From assembly GCA_022592435.1 (NCBI GenBank), contig JABYQS010000084.1, positions 62,001 through 126,000 on the forward strand: a DNA stretch of 64,000 nucleotides. Reading direction: 5' to 3'. Positions within the stretch are counted from its first letter, which is position 1, and each line of letters starts with the position of its first letter. The notes beneath the pieces were generated by a model. It was given only the letters and a program-made list of their open reading frames with translations. It made no database searches and was not told the DNA's origin. This document shows, piece after piece, positions 24,601-37,010 of this stretch. The position numbers were made by a program, and so were the translations under genes. Source of the stretch: Cerioporus squamosus (lineage: Eukaryota; Basidiomycota; Agaricomycetes; Polyporales; Polyporaceae).

Positions 24601-25524
24601 TCTCTCTCGTATTGCGAGAGACGGCTTCGCGTGGTTTCAGTGGCCACCCTGGGCAAGTTCACGCGAGGAGCGTGCGAGCGCGAATCATCAGGGAACATCG
24701 AGGAGGACGTGGGCTGCAGACGATCTGTCGCATGGAGGGCACGGTGAGCGGAGTGCGCACCGGTGGTCGGCGGTTCCTCGGAGAGGGTCGGAGGGAGATC
24801 AGTCAGTCGAGTAAGGGAGCTGAACGCAGATCCAGAAGAAAAGAGCGGGTCTATAAGTTGTTCATAAGCGGGATCGACTGTATAAATAACAAGACAGACC
24901 ATTCCATAATGCCCAGTCAGTCGTGTTGGCTGGGCGGAACGGCGACTGACGAAGGGCAGACATCTGGCGGTCAAATTCGTCCACGCGCTCCATGGTGCGC
25001 CTGAATTGCTCTTCACTATCCGGTACTGCTGCAGATGGAACAGGAGGGGGTGGGGAGATCCGGAGAGGACGGGAGACAAAGGCCATGGAGTCTTCCATAG
25101 ACACATCGAGGGTTGGGAATGAGGACACAGGCGGGAACGATTGTGAAGAATCTGCCACCGGGTCTGTAGAATCATCCTCAAGCTCTTCTTCCACCTCGAG
25201 GAGGGGAGGCGATGCTGCGGTTAATGTGGAACGAGCTGAGTGGTAGCTGGATAGACTGCTGCCACTGCTAGACGACGAAACAGAGGTGTTCGAGGGAAGC
25301 AAGACATCATCGACCTCGCTGACATACGAAGAATCACTGTTGTCGTTTCTGGGACGCTTGCTGCGTTCACGGCTGGTGTCAGTGTCGTCCGATGGATCTG
25401 GTTCTCCGCGACTTCCGCTCGGTGCTGAACGGCCTGCGTCGAGCTCGGGAGTGATGTCGTCGTAAGTACGCTTGTGGTTATTCGAGGACGAGGGCATGTT
25501 GAACGAACAGAAAGGGTCCGCCAT
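21636..25524 (-). CDS. Large RING-H2 zinc-finger protein (candidate E3 ubiquitin ligase)
   Basis: Six exons (24951-25524, 24554-24877, 22282-24500, 22050-22226, 21920-21988 and 21636-21857) give 1194 residues. The first about 1000 are Ser/Arg/Pro-rich and predicted disordered, with acidic patches. The C-terminal region holds a complete RING-H2: CPIC at the exon 4 end, then PGCSHWFHDGCLQ, QWLKGARTCPVCR. This gives ligands C-x2-C, C-x-H-x2-H-x2-C and C-x2-C. The RING is interrupted by two introns at conserved-looking places. It ends in a Ser/Asn/Asp-rich tail, stop at 21636. The start at 25524 (MADPFCSF) has a CACCATGG context; an in-frame ATG at 25650 is the alternative. Ubiquitin ligase activity is inferred from the RING; substrates unknown. 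Confidence 0.85.
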
Positions 25525-25722
25525 GGTGAGCGGCGTGGTGGTGGTTGAGGACAAAGAGCTGCTGCCTGGCTGCTGCACTGGCGACCAGTCGGCCTGATGC
25601 GGTGAAGCGCCCATTTGGACTGCTCTCTTCCGCCATCGCTCACCACTCACTCAGCCCTCTCTCCCTGCTATTAGTATCCGTTCAGCTCGCACCCGCTGTC
25701 CACGAACTTGCACACAGACGCC
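25525..25722. promoter_or_regulatory. Compact divergent promoter, RING-H2 gene / YKT6
   Basis: Under 200 bp separate the two start codons (72 bp if the upstream ATG at 25650 is used). A pyrimidine-rich stretch precedes the YKT6 ATG. Regulatory role inferred from position. Confidence 0.45.
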
Positions 25723-26521
25723 ATGAAGATCTTCTCGCTCGCCGTCGTCCTCACTCCCCCAAACGGTTCCGCCGTCATCCTCAGCAGCGCATCTGATCTG
25801 TCGTCATTCTCCTTCTACCAGCGCGGCTCAGTCGCGGAGTTCATGTCCTTCTTCACCAAGACTGTATCTGAGCGCACACCGCAAGGACAGCGGTCGAGTG
25901 TCCAGGAGAACTCGTATACTGCGCACGTATACAACCGCGGTGGGGCGGAACAGCTCGCAGGTTCGTTATCCGCCTTGACGAACAAACCCATCCGTCCATC
26001 CTTTCACCGTCCTCTGAATCATACCAACAATTATGTTCTTGTGTAGCGGTCATGATTGCGGACCAGGAGTACCCTGTCAGACCCGCGTTCTCCTTGCTCA
26101 CAAAGTTGCTTGATGACTTCATCGCCAAGGTGCCCCAGGCATCGTTCAAGACCCCGCAGGCGATATCGTTCCCTGAGGTGAACATGTATCTCCAGAAGTA
26201 CCAGGATCCCAGGCAAGCGGATGCCATCATGAAGGTGCAGCAGGAGCTGGACGAAACCAAGATTATTCTGGTGAGCTTGCACCCTGTAACGAGCCTACGC
26301 ACTTGCTTACTGGTGAGGAATCTTCGCAGCACAAGACAATCGAATCTGTCCTGCAGCGTGGGGAGAAGATCAATGACCTGGTGGATAGGTCAAACGAGCT
26401 CTCTGCCCAGAGCAAGATGTTTTACAAGACGGCGAAGAAGGTGCGTCCTGTGCTCGTGCGCTTTGCCTCGAGCTCTTCTGACTTCCTCGTTCAGCAAAAC
26501 TCCTGCTGCGTCGTCATGTGA
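25723..26521 (+). CDS. YKT6: Synaptobrevin homologue YKT6 (R-SNARE)
   Basis: Prenylated/palmitoylated R-SNARE acting in Golgi, endosome and vacuole fusion. Four exons (introns 25961-26046, 26271-26329 and 26441-26494) give 199 residues, matching the family. It has an N-terminal longin domain ([24 protein letters not shown]), [18 protein letters not shown], and the SNARE helix from about residue 140 ([31 protein letters not shown]) with the zero-layer Arg in [11 protein letters not shown]. It ends CCVVM, a CAAX-type box with an adjacent palmitoylatable Cys. No membrane segment, as expected. Confidence 0.96.
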
Positions 26522-27059
26522 GGCCTATTAATTGCCCGCTACATGCTTGTGTCGGTGTCGGAGCCCGAGCGGACAATCGCTCCCTTTCGCTGCACACCTT
26601 ACGCCGTCTACGGTCTCACTATTTTACTACCACACATCTACCTGCATGACATGTCTGAATCGAGCACCGTCTCGATCTATTGGCCGGTGACTTTGCGCTC
26701 TGTAATATTAGAATACCACTTCGGAGTTTCCTCGTGTCCACAGAAGCGCGTGTGAGCTTGAAACTGGAAACCCCTAGTAATGTATACGAGGTATGTTGAC
26801 CTGTAAGCGGTGCTTCTGCATATCTTCCTGGGCTGTTTCCTCCGCTACTCGGAGGTACTGTGACCCTGCTGCGACTGAAACTGAGACGAGCTAGTAGGCT
26901 GAGGCTACGCCGCTGCGGCTATGTACATATATGGTCACGTGCGCCAGCAGTCCGAGAAAGTCGGTGGCAAGACGTGGCTCTGGCAAACGCTTACGCTTGT
27001 CCTCCTCCCTCTCCCTCCTCCCCCGGAACTCCCCCAAGGACCAACACCGAGGCCTCACA
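26522..27059. other. Intergenic, 3' flank of YKT6 and promoter of SPF1
   Basis: Roughly 540 bp without a gene. A CT-rich stretch (CTCCTCCCTCTCCCTCCTCCC) at about 27000-27025 lies 35-60 bp before the SPF1 start and may be a core promoter element of pyrimidine type. Confidence 0.4.
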
Positions 27060-30000
27060 ATGTGCGTGATAACCACAGCTGAGGTTAACTGCCTACTGAT
27101 GCATCAAAACAGGAGCTCGGTCAAGGTCATCTCGTCCGAAATAACGGGCGTGTCCCTGCACGTCGGCCTGCCGTGGTACACCCACTTGTACACTATCCCC
27201 TTCCTGTGCTTCTACCCGCTCCTCGCGTATGCGTACTACGTTAAGTACGACGACTGGCTACAAAGCGAAGAGTGGACGTTCCTCGCGTGTGTGTCTCTGG
27301 GGCTTGGGCACGCGCTCAGCTTCTTGTTCACGAAGTGGAATACTGGGGCAAAGGCTTGGATCACTACGCGTAAGGTGTGTAAACTTGTTTTTATTTATAT
27401 TTCAACCCACATGCTCTGTCTGGCTGTCCATGGTCGGGTGGAGGTCCGTTACCGGCTTGCCGAACACTGTAGCGGGCTCTTCCGGACCAGACACTTGCGA
27501 CTTTGCTAAGCTGTCGTTCGATACTGATAATTTTGTAAAGGCACGCTCACTCGAGGATGCCGACTGTCTTCGCATCATTCCCGCTCTCCACAGAGGGGAA
27601 GGAGAAATTGTACCGCTCCAGAAGAAGGAACCAGGCAACCCTGCGACGTACACATTCAACTACCAGCAGGATACTTACATCGTCACATCGACATCCCCGG
27701 TCACCTTCTCCCGCCTCCCGTACCCATGTTCGTCGAATCCCCCGCTAGGCTCTTTCCTTGAGCCTCGTTCGTTGACGGATACGGACCTGGCTTCGCTTGG
27801 CTCTCTCTACGGCAAGAACGTCTACGACATTCCCATCCCGTCGTTCACTGAGCTTTTCGGCGAGCACGCGACCGCGCCGTTCTTCGTCTTCCAGGTCTTC
27901 TGCGTTGCGCTCTGGTGCATGGACGAGTACTGGTACTACTCCCTTTTCACACTCTTCATGCTCATCGTCTTCGAGTGCACGGTGGTCTGGCAGCGTCTCC
28001 GCACGCTCAGTGAGTTCCGCACAATGGCGGTCAGCCCGTACCCCGTGTACGTGCGCCGCAACAACGTCTGGACCCAAATACAGAGCGACGACCTCCTCCC
28101 TGGCGACGTCATCTCCGTAGCACGACAACAGACAGAGACGAACATTCCCGCGGACATTTTGCTCGTCCGTGGTACGTGCATCGTGAACGAGGCTATGCTG
28201 TCCGGAGAGTCCACCCCGCTGCTCAAGGAGTCCATCGCTCTGCTCGAAGCCAGCGAGCCACTCGACGTCGACGGCGCACACAAGAACGCGGTTCTCTTCT
28301 CGGGAACGAAGCTCCTTCAGGCAACAAACGGTGGAGACACCCCCGACGGCGGCTGCCTCGGTGTCGTCCTCCGCACCGGCTTTGGCACCGCACAAGGCCA
28401 ACTCGTCCGGACGATGATCTTCTCCACCGAGCGCGTCTCCGCAAACAACGTGGAGAGCTTCTTGTTCATAGGCTTCTTGCTCATCTTCGCCATCGCCGCC
28501 AGCTGGTATGTCTGGACAAAGGGTATCGAGCGTGATCTGAAGAAGTCCAAGCTCCTCCTGGACTGTATCCTCATCATCACGAGCGTCGTCCCGCCCGAGC
28601 TGCCTATGGAACTCTCCCTTGCGGTCAACGCGTCGCTCGTCGCGCTCTCGAAGCATGGTGTGTGCATTGCAAACCTTGTCTGTTGTGCTTGGGATGGCTA
28701 ATCCGTCTCGTACAGCCATCTTCTGTACTGAACCCTTCCGCATTCCCTCTGCTGGTCGCGTGGATGTCTGCTGCTTCGACAAGACAGGTACCATCACCGC
28801 GGAGAACCTTGTCGTCGAGGGTGTCGCGGGTGTGGAGTAAGTACCTGTCATTTGATCACAGAGAGCATTATGCTCACCATTTTGCAGTCCTTTAGACCCT
28901 GTCAAGCTCGTGGATGTCAAGGCCACCGGACGCGAGACGACTCTCGCACTTGCCGCTGCGCATGCTCTCGTCCGCCTCGACGACGGCACGATTGTCGGCG
29001 ACCCAATGGAGCGCACCACTCTTGACGCCCTCAGCTGGCAGTTGTCCAAGGGAGAGCACGTCGCCCCCGCAGACCCCGCTGCACCCCATCGCACTCAGAT
29101 CATCATCCGCCGTCGCTTCCAGTTCTCGTCTGCTCTCAAGCGGATGAGCACAGTGTCTACCCTCCCCAACGGACGCTGCATGGTCGCAACGAAGGGTGCG
29201 CCCGAGACGATCAGGCGTATGCTGGCTGTGGTCCCTCCGCAGTACGATGAGACATACAAGTGGTACACTCGTCGCGGCAGCCGTGTGCTCGCACTGGGCT
29301 TCAAGGAGACGGATCATATGACCGTGGACGTGGTATGGTTGTCTGTCGTCGTGGTCTCTTCTCTTCACTGACGAGGATCATGTTCTTTACAGATCAACAA
29401 GCTTCCTCGTGAGAAGGTTGAATCTGACCTCCAGTTCGCCGGGTTCTTGGTGTTCCATTGCCCGTTGAAGGAAGATGCAGTCGAGACCCTCAAGATGCTC
29501 GGAGACTCCTCGCATCGCGTAAGCATTCACAGAGTGTCGTTCCCCTCTCCGTCCCACTCACCACCCTTCTAGTGCGTCATGATCACCGGAGACAACCCTC
29601 TTACTGCCGTTCACGTCGCCCGCGATGTGGAGATCGTCGACCGCGACGCGCTCATTCTCGATGTGCCCGAAGGCTCCAACGGACTCGTCTGGCGCTCGGT
29701 CGACGACGCTGTCAACATCCCCGTGGATCCCGCTCAGCCGATCGACACCTCGCTGTTCGACAAGTACGACATCTGCATCACTGGCGCGGCGATGAAGCTG
29801 TACGAGTCGCACCCGTCTTGGAACGACCTTGTCCAGAACACCTGGGTCTACGCCCGAGTCTCCCCAGCGCAGAAGGAGTTTATCCTGACGTCGCTCAAGA
29901 CCCTCGGTTATGTGACGCTCATGGCTGGTGACGGTACGAACGACGTCGGCGCGCTCAAGCAGGCTCATATCGGTGTCGCACTTCTGGACGGTACTGAGGA

Positions 30001-31362
30001 GGATCTGAAGAAGATTGCGGAGCACCAGCGGAACGAGCGTATCAAAAAGGTCTACGAACAGCAGTTGAAGATCTCGGCGCGCTTCAACCAGCCTCCGCCA
30101 CCTGTGCCGCCTGTCATTGCTCACTTGTACCCGAACGTTGTCGAGGCGCAGAAGAAGGCCGTGGCGGATCTGCAGAATGCGAGGAAGAAGAACCCTATGG
30201 AGAAGGTATGCTGCCTATACATTTTCCATCATTCCTTTTCTTACACGCATATCTAGTTTGACCTCGCTTCTATCACCGACAAACTTGCGGACATGGACGC
30301 GGACGAGGAAGTGCCAAAGATTAAGCTCGGCGATGCATCGTGCGCAGCTCCGTTCACCTCCAAGCTGTCGAACGTCAAAGCGAGTGAGTACCCCGCTACC
30401 CTTCAGACCACTCACAGCTGACGTGGTGCTTCTAGTCACGCATATCATTCGACAGGGCCGCTGCACGCTCGTTGCCACTATCCAGATGTACAAGATCCTT
30501 GCACTCAACTGTCTCATCACTGCGTACAGTTTGAGTGTGCAGTACCTGGACGGCATCAAGTTTGGCGACTATCAGGTTACGATCACTGGCATGCTGATGT
30601 CTGTTTGCTTCCTCTGCATTTCTCGCGCCAAGGTGAGCTCTTCGTGCACCGTTATCTTCAACGTCATGCCTAACGACCCGTGTTACAGCCTGTGGAGAAG
30701 CTGTCACGAGAGCGGCCGCTCGGGAACATCTTCAACTTCTACGTACTGCTGTCGGTTCTCTTGCAGTTCGCGCTCCACATCGCAACGCTCGTATACATCA
30801 CGAATCTGACGCGCCTGTTTGAGGAGTACGTATATCGTGTCGCTTACCCATGCTGCCCTGCTGATATCGTATTACGACTCAGGCGGGGACCTATCGACCT
30901 CGAGGCGAAGTTCGAGCCAAACCTGCTGAACACGGCCATATATCTCCTCGGTCTCTCCCAGCAGGTGTCCACGTTCGCCATCAACTTCCAGGGTCGGCCC
31001 TTCCGTGAAGGCATTCGCGAGAACTCGGCACTCTGGTGGGGTCTCGTCGGCGCCTCAGCTGTGGCCTTCTCGGGCGCGACAGACTTCATGCCCGAGCTGA
31101 ACCGCTGGCTGCAGATCGTCGAGATGGAGGACATCGTGCGTATCTCCAATGTATCTACTTCATCCTCTTTGGACTCTGACGACTGTTCTCGCAGTTCAAG
31201 GTCAAGCTGACGACGACGATGATCGTCGACTTCGCCGGATGCTGGCTGATCGAGCAGGTGTGCAAGCGCCTCTTTGCGAACCTCGAGCCGAAACCGATGA
31301 TTACGCGCGGGCGCGAGAGGCGCGAGAAGAGGAGGGCGGAGGAGGAGCAGAAGAAGGCCTGA
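27060..31362 (+). CDS. SPF1: P5A-type ATPase, ER transmembrane-helix dislocase (Spf1)
   Basis: ER P-type ATPase that extracts mis-inserted transmembrane helices. Twelve exons total 3588 nt (1195 residues, near the family length). The start codon is split: AT at 27060-27061, intron 27062-27112, then G. Later introns begin at 27375 (166 bp), 28658, 28837, 29333, 29519, 30206, 30384, 30633, 30826 and 31136. Motifs in order are the N-terminal [13 protein letters not shown], the actuator LSGEST, the membrane [13 protein letters not shown], the phosphorylation site CFDKTGTIT, the nucleotide-domain KGAPETI, MITGDNP and [17 protein letters not shown]. The PPELP sequence in place of PEGLP is diagnostic of P5. 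It ends with a Lys/Arg/Glu-rich cytosolic tail. Confidence 0.96.
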
Positions 31363-31768
31363 GTCGGGCTCTTGTAGCTGCTGTTTCCCGGCGAGTCCGC
31401 CATCCCGCATACTGTACTGTCTTGTTATATAGCGTAATCCCTGACAATACATCACTAGATGAGCTGCACGGGCCTTCGAACATTTGCTCTCGCCTCTGCA
31501 AGACATCTAGGTGCATCAATATCCCGAACCTCGCGTCTGCGCTTGCAAGCGCGATATGACAGGCCGCCCTCACGGCGTGTTTTGTCATCCTTTACGCTGT
31601 TGTGGACTCGTGTGTGTTCCGTCCGCTTTTGGTGCTATGCTGTCGCAGGGAGGGTGCTCATGCGCGCACCGCTCATTGGACTTCTCTTCTCCGGCGGCGG
31701 AGTTGTGGGGAGTGAAAAGCCTGGGGGTCCTCCTCGCCTGCTGTGATATCCCAAGTTCCCTCGCGGTC

Positions 31769-34425
31769 ATGTCCCATGCCGGCTTCAACTCTCCCAAAGC
31801 TGTAATCCAAGCAGGCGGATTTACTCTACCGGAAGTCTACGAGTGGCATGGCAAAGCAAATCCAGATTTCAATCTCTTCTGCTACCATGACGGACAGGTG
31901 CTCCACGGCGTCCCATACTCAGATGTTGTTCAGCGTATGCGCCGAGTAGCTCAGTACGTGCTCTCGTTCGCCGGCCCCGCGGCTCCTGCCAAGACAATCG
32001 GGATCCTCGCCAACACCGGTATGTGGTCCCTCATCCTTGCAGACAGGCATACTAACGAATAGTGACGCAGACACCATCACCTATGCTTTGACAATATTGG
32101 GGATCCTGTGAGCAGGACATACAGCTTTCCCCAATATCGCTCCGGAATAGTGCTTCGGCAGTTGCTCAGCTACTCCAGCAAACCAACTGTGGGCACGTCT
32201 TGGTATCGCAGAACGACAAGACGAAGACACTAGCAAATGTTGCTGCTTTGGAGCAGTCTAGTACTACTCTACATCCTCTCCTTGATGAGACGTGTTCCTC
32301 GTTGTCCGTCTCTCATAGATCCGATTTACCCGAGCGGTACGACGTGAGTGGAACGGCTATTATACCGCATTCTTCAGGCGAGTATCGCGGAACATAGCTA
32401 TGGTCAAGTCGTCTAACCTAATAACACTCAGGTTCGACAAACCACCCCAAACCCATATCCTGAACTCATCAATCGTTGCTCAGCTGGGGAACGGTGCCGT
32501 GTGAGTCTTTCCGATCCGTGTTGCTACTGCCTCACTTACCTACTGCGTTTAGGGTATGGAGATGTTAACACCACCGGGGCAACGATTGGTTGTCACGGTA
32601 TTCCCATGTCTCACGCTTTCGGAGTGTCTATGTGCTCACGCGGTATGATTTCGATGGGCTTTGCGTGGTTGATATGTCACACTAATCCGATCTTCTGTGC
32701 GCCAGGCTACTGTCGGATGGACCCTCGCTGTCTTTCCGCCATCCTCATCGCCTGTTATACCAACCTCTCAGAACGTGTTTGAAGGCACGGTTGCCACCAA
32801 CGTGGACTACCTCATGACCGTGCCTGTCTTCATCGAGGTGAGTATGCTGTAGCAGGTCATACAAGGTTTTTGACGATTGCCTGCAGCAATGGGCGTCTGA
32901 TATCCGCAAGGTGGATTGCATGAGACGGATGAAGGGGATAGTGAGTGGAGCGGAAACCTTGCAGTCGAGCAGCTCTGATCCTCTCCGCAGGTCTTCGGAG
33001 GAGCGCCGCTGAACTAGGATATCGGGGATTCGTTGGCTTCAGAAGGCATTGCCCTCTATTCAACCTATGGATCGTGAGTCTTCCGTAGGCTGCAAGATTG
33101 GTGAACTGACGCAACATCGGATAGAACCGAGGTTGGAGCGGTCGCCAACTTGTTCACTGGTCAGCATATAAATGTTGCGATAGGAGACGACCTGTCTTGA
33201 CGAAACATATAGCGAATCCGGGGATGGACTGGCCGTACTTTTCTATAACCCCCTGGCTGAAGTCGGTTCAGCAAATAATCGGAGATGGCAAATTCGAGGT
33301 CATTGCACTGGTTAGTCCGCATTCTCTTGCTCAGTTTCATTGATTCGCACTCATTCATGACGATCAAGTCGTCTCCCGACCATCCACTCTCTGTCGTGAA
33401 CACGAAGATCGGGACCACGGATGCGTACGCTACCGGCGATCTAGTCGAGCCGCACCCTACCAAACCAGGTCTGTGGAAGGTATATGGACGCAAGGACGAC
33501 CAGCTTATACTATCTCATGGCGAGAAGGTGGGTCATGCGTTATTTACAACGTTCAATCATTGACGTCGTGCTGCCCAGACCAACCCAATTCCCCTAGGTA
33601 TGTTTGTATACTGTAAGACGCAGATATAGCCTCCAAAATTAACCACCGCTTCCGTTCATTTACAATTAGAGCGTATCATCAACCAAGACCCTCATGTTCG
33701 CTCTTCGATAATCTTTGGACACGGAAGGCTCCAGAATGGCGTTCTCATAGACCCACTTGACGTTGTCTCGCATGACGGGATACTATCGGAGGAGTATCGT
33801 AACAGGATCTGGTGCGTCCTCGTCCGCCTAGAAGCCAAGAGTACTCCCTCTGACCGGTGCTCACAGGCCGAGTATAGAACGCGCAAATGCCATAGCACCA
33901 CAGCATTCGCGCATCTTCAAGGAGGTGAGAGCTTGTTGCATAACGCACTTCACCTTCTAAGAGCTATGACACGCCTTGGCAGATGATACTCTTCGCGACC
34001 CCCTCTGAGGAGATTCGTGCGCTATCGCTGAAGTCGAGTCAAGCGGACAGAGCGACATTCCTGTGCCATTAACGTGGGATACCGACAACATACGCCACTT
34101 CGTCCGAGTCGTCGTCGAGAGGGTCCTGCATCAACAACTGGCGGATGAAACGGACATATTCGGAAACGGTTGCGATAGGTATGCCAGTCTCACTTCTGTA
34201 CTACCGAGTCTGCAGCATAATGACAACCTGAGCAGCCTGGACGTCCTGCAAGCATTCGGTGTACTAGTATACCGCGGACCGGAGCTCCCCTGCCGTACGA
34301 CTCAAGTCAAAACGGTTCGCCGACAAAGATCCAGCAAGGTCCGAGTAGACGAAGAGCAAAGCCTCTCCTGCCATCTTGGCGGTGACATGGACTGGATGGC
34401 GATCGGAATGCAAGAGTCATAACCT
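31769..34425 (+). pseudogene. Broken NRPS-like adenylation-thiolation gene
   Basis: The translation follows a fungal NRPS-like (A-T) enzyme across many exons. It opens MSHAGFNSPKAVIQAGGFTL, then KTIGILANTG, an A3-type HSSGSTNHPKPIS, FGGAPLN, the A5 STYGSTEVGAV, A7/A8 ATGDLVEPHPTKPGLWKVYGRKDDQLILSHGEK, and a thiolation-like TDIFGNGCD near 34160. Lesions are a TGA at 32109-32111 where Trp is expected, a one-base insertion near 32128-32134, a TGA at 32461-32463, a TAG at 33015-33017, and a GC instead of GT donor at 32378. No reductase or thioesterase domain follows. The number of independent breaks argues for a decayed gene rather than assembly error. Confidence 0.8.
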
Positions 34426-34469
34426 AAACAGTAACTTTGAGGCGGTATGCGCTTACATGAGTTCACGCA

Positions 34470-34614
34470 GATGCCGTTACCGCCGGCCCACAACTTCAAG
34501 CTCGAGACTATCCATCCTCACACTGACAGGACCCAGGAGGGCATACAACCGTTCAAGAAGCTGTCGGAGAGACTAGATCCCGAGGGTACAAGCGATATAT
34601 TGTATGTAATGTAA
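34470..34614 (+). other. Possible orphan 3' exon
   Basis: After a TTCACGCAG acceptor-like site, an open frame reads MPLPPAHNFKLETIHPH and continues to KKLSERLDPEGTSDILYVM then TAA. It looks coding, and could be the terminal exon of the broken adenylation gene or an independent fragment. Not recognised. Confidence 0.3.
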
Positions 34615-34717
34615 CGCGCGTCCACAATGTTGTGAAATTGAAGTGATATACATACATGACGATTGGAAGCGTATGAGGGAATACGGCCCCGCATGCTGTG
34701 GTGTTACTACTCTGAGT

Positions 34718-35783
34718 CTACTCATCAATCGATAGGAGACCCCATTTGTCCTGCGCAATCTGTACTAGCTCTGGCGACATCGTGTCGTCGGACAAGATGT
34801 CGAACTCGGGACCCTCGCGGGGTTGAAGGGTGCCGTTAACCCCTTGAATGAGATGGAACCGGATGCCAATGCGACCTTGTACGAGATAGCCCACTAGATC
34901 ACGGGGACATGTCTCCTGAGTCGCCATGTCGGACATGTACCGCATCATTTGCAATCTCGCAGACGTAGATGCGCGTGCATCGAAGCACCTTTTGACCTCA
35001 ACAAGGAGGACAGGGATATGGCATTTTGTCGTCGCATCGTCGCAGACAACGACTTTGACCACGACAAAGTCCACAAAGTCCTTGCCCACTTCACGTCCTG
35101 TCAATGGCATTAGTACGACAAGGGACAATGAGGAGTGCCTGTCAGTGTAACTCGCCTTGACCACGTTTCATGTGTCCCCCCATATATGAGCCGAACGAGA
35201 AATCGGCTTCGACCTCGTTGGCGTCCATATTGCTGTTATCGTCGTTGTCGGGGTCTTGCGAGTGACTGAGATTATCTCGATCTTGAGAAGAGGAAGATGG
35301 ATCCCCGGTCGCGTGCGACTGGTCAGCAAGGGGCGAGCCGGACCCTCCGTTGCCACCTCCGGCCCCGGCGACACCAGTTCCTCCGGGGTCCCCATCGGGT
35401 ATGTCTCCGAGGACAAGGAGTGGTTCCGAGTCCAGAACCGGACGAATCATGCCCTGCGGTTTCACCAAGAAGTAGCGATCGAGCGGGAAAATGGCACCGA
35501 GGTAAGCATTGAATGCTCCATAGATCGACACCTCGTAGTGTGGTTCTGATGAGAGCGCTTGGGAAAGATTCCAAAAGACAAATCGACCAATGTTGTTATA
35601 GCGATTCAAAGGGTTGGCGGGGAAAGCCACATTCTTGATCTTAGGAGGCACGTGGAGTACGGAACTCAAGGATGTCATGTACACCCTACTCATCGGCACC
35701 GCTCAGCTACTCCCGCTGTACAACGCTATGGAGAAATTATGAACTTACCGCGTATTCTTCCGAGTCTTTTTGGGTTTGGGCAT
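34718..35783 (-). CDS. Hypothetical protein with possible PD-(D/E)XK-like motif
   Basis: Three exons (35749-35783, 35162-35685 and 34718-35097) give 312 residues. It starts MPKPKKTRKNTR, a short basic leader like those of fungal nuclear proteins. The middle is a folded-looking segment (VAFPANPLNRYNNIGRFVFW), then a Gly/Ser/Asp-rich linker. The C-terminal exon contains DFVVVKVVVCDD, then IPVLLVEVKR, an arrangement of D...E-x-K seen in restriction-endonuclease-like folds. It is followed by RLQMMRYMSDMATQ, compatible with the helix after the core strands. The last intron has a strong branch site (TACTAAT), with the donor ambiguous between GT at 35161 and a GC six bases later; both keep the frame. 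Function not assigned; the nuclease-fold reading is tentative. Confidence 0.62.
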
Positions 35784-36472
35784 AGTCGCGATAGCAGGGA
35801 GGACCGAGGACCGAGGAAGAGTTTAGGAGAGTGAGCAAAACAGTCGCCAGAATAGAAGTGCGGCGGTTTGGCCGCAGGATTGCTCGTCTGGTTGAACAAG
35901 CTGAGCCGGGGTGTGCCACGGTGCGAGTGTGTGGTTGTAAGTACGGGCAGCGCGTCCTCGGTATATATCCCGCAGAAGAATTGAGCGCTCTCTTCATTGT
36001 CATGGAAGACAATAAGCTACAATAGAGGGACTGGCGGAAGCAAAGGCTTCGTGCATCAGGAAGTGGTCCCAGGTAGTCCCGTTTCGGATAAGTAGTAGGC
36101 CTGGGGCCATGACTCGGTGCCCATTTTGGCCTGCTCTGTGGTGCTGCGTGTGATCCGACAGGCTGTCTCGGCCAAAGCGTCAGCAATCGCTAATTGTTGC
36201 GCGACGTGCTATTGTTCAGTTATCGTGCCAACCAGGGAAGCTGAGGGGGGGCGGTGCTGCGGCTAGTGCCAGTAGTGAGCGCTATACCTCCTTACCTCAT
36301 GAAATCAGTGATTATGTAATGATGTTCGACAGGTACTTAATGCATCCAATCAGCTCACATCCAACCTCATCGCGAACCACCTCGACACGCCACTTATCGC
36401 TTGACACGTTGAAAGTCACGACTCAGTGTGAGTTCCCTAACTGCTGAACCACGATAGAGCTCTGACTGAACC
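35784..36472. other. Divergent intergenic region
   Basis: Upstream of the 34718-35783 gene on one side and of the 36473 gene on the other. A 64-codon plus-strand frame at 35831-36025 has no supporting features. Otherwise nothing seen. Confidence 0.4.
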
Positions 36473-37010
36473 ATGCCGCGGCTTGATAGGCCGATCATGT
36501 CCAAACCATCGCCTGCGTCCTCTGCTACATCCACCATAGCACAACCCAACAAATTCCGCGTTCCTCTTCGCGTCGTCGTTGCTGGAATTGAACTCCCTGA
36601 ACAGGAGATGTGGCGCTGGTGGCTTCGCATCAAGAAGTACGACATGAAGAAGCCAGTGGACCGCGGACTACGTCTCGCGGCGGTCCTCGACATTGGCAAC
36701 TTCGTGCGACGCTTCGGCTTCCGCTTCACAGTCTTTGCGAACGAATCTGGAGATCTTGGCTACATCCTTGTCACTCAGTCCAAGTGGTTCCCCGAAGGGT
36801 ATGCAGGTATGCCGGAGGAGCAGATCCCGTACTACCCAGGACCAGGGAAATGCGAGGAACGCGCCCGCGTGTTCCTTCAGAAATGTAGTGAGTGCAGCCC
36901 TGTATAGGTTGGCATGCCCATATACTCATCGGCACGTCACAGAGATCCGTGAAGCCGCAGAACTTCCTTACAGGACCCTCCTTATCGCTGAAGATTCATC
37001 CCTCTATTGA
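36473..37010 (+). CDS. Unknown tandem-family protein, copy 1
   Basis: Two exons (36473-36887 and 36943-37010) give 160 residues. It starts MPRLDRPIMSKPSPASS in a good ACCATG context. The core reads VVVAGIELPEQEMWRWWLRIKK, NFVRRFGFRFTVF, YILVTQSKWFPEGYAGMPEE, and ends IREAAELPYRTLLIAEDSSLY. It is rich in aromatic residues, with no signal peptide or membrane helix. Not recognised. A clear paralogue follows at 37.3 kb and a decayed third copy at 38.3 kb, so it belongs to a locally expanding family, probably lineage-specific. Confidence 0.68.
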
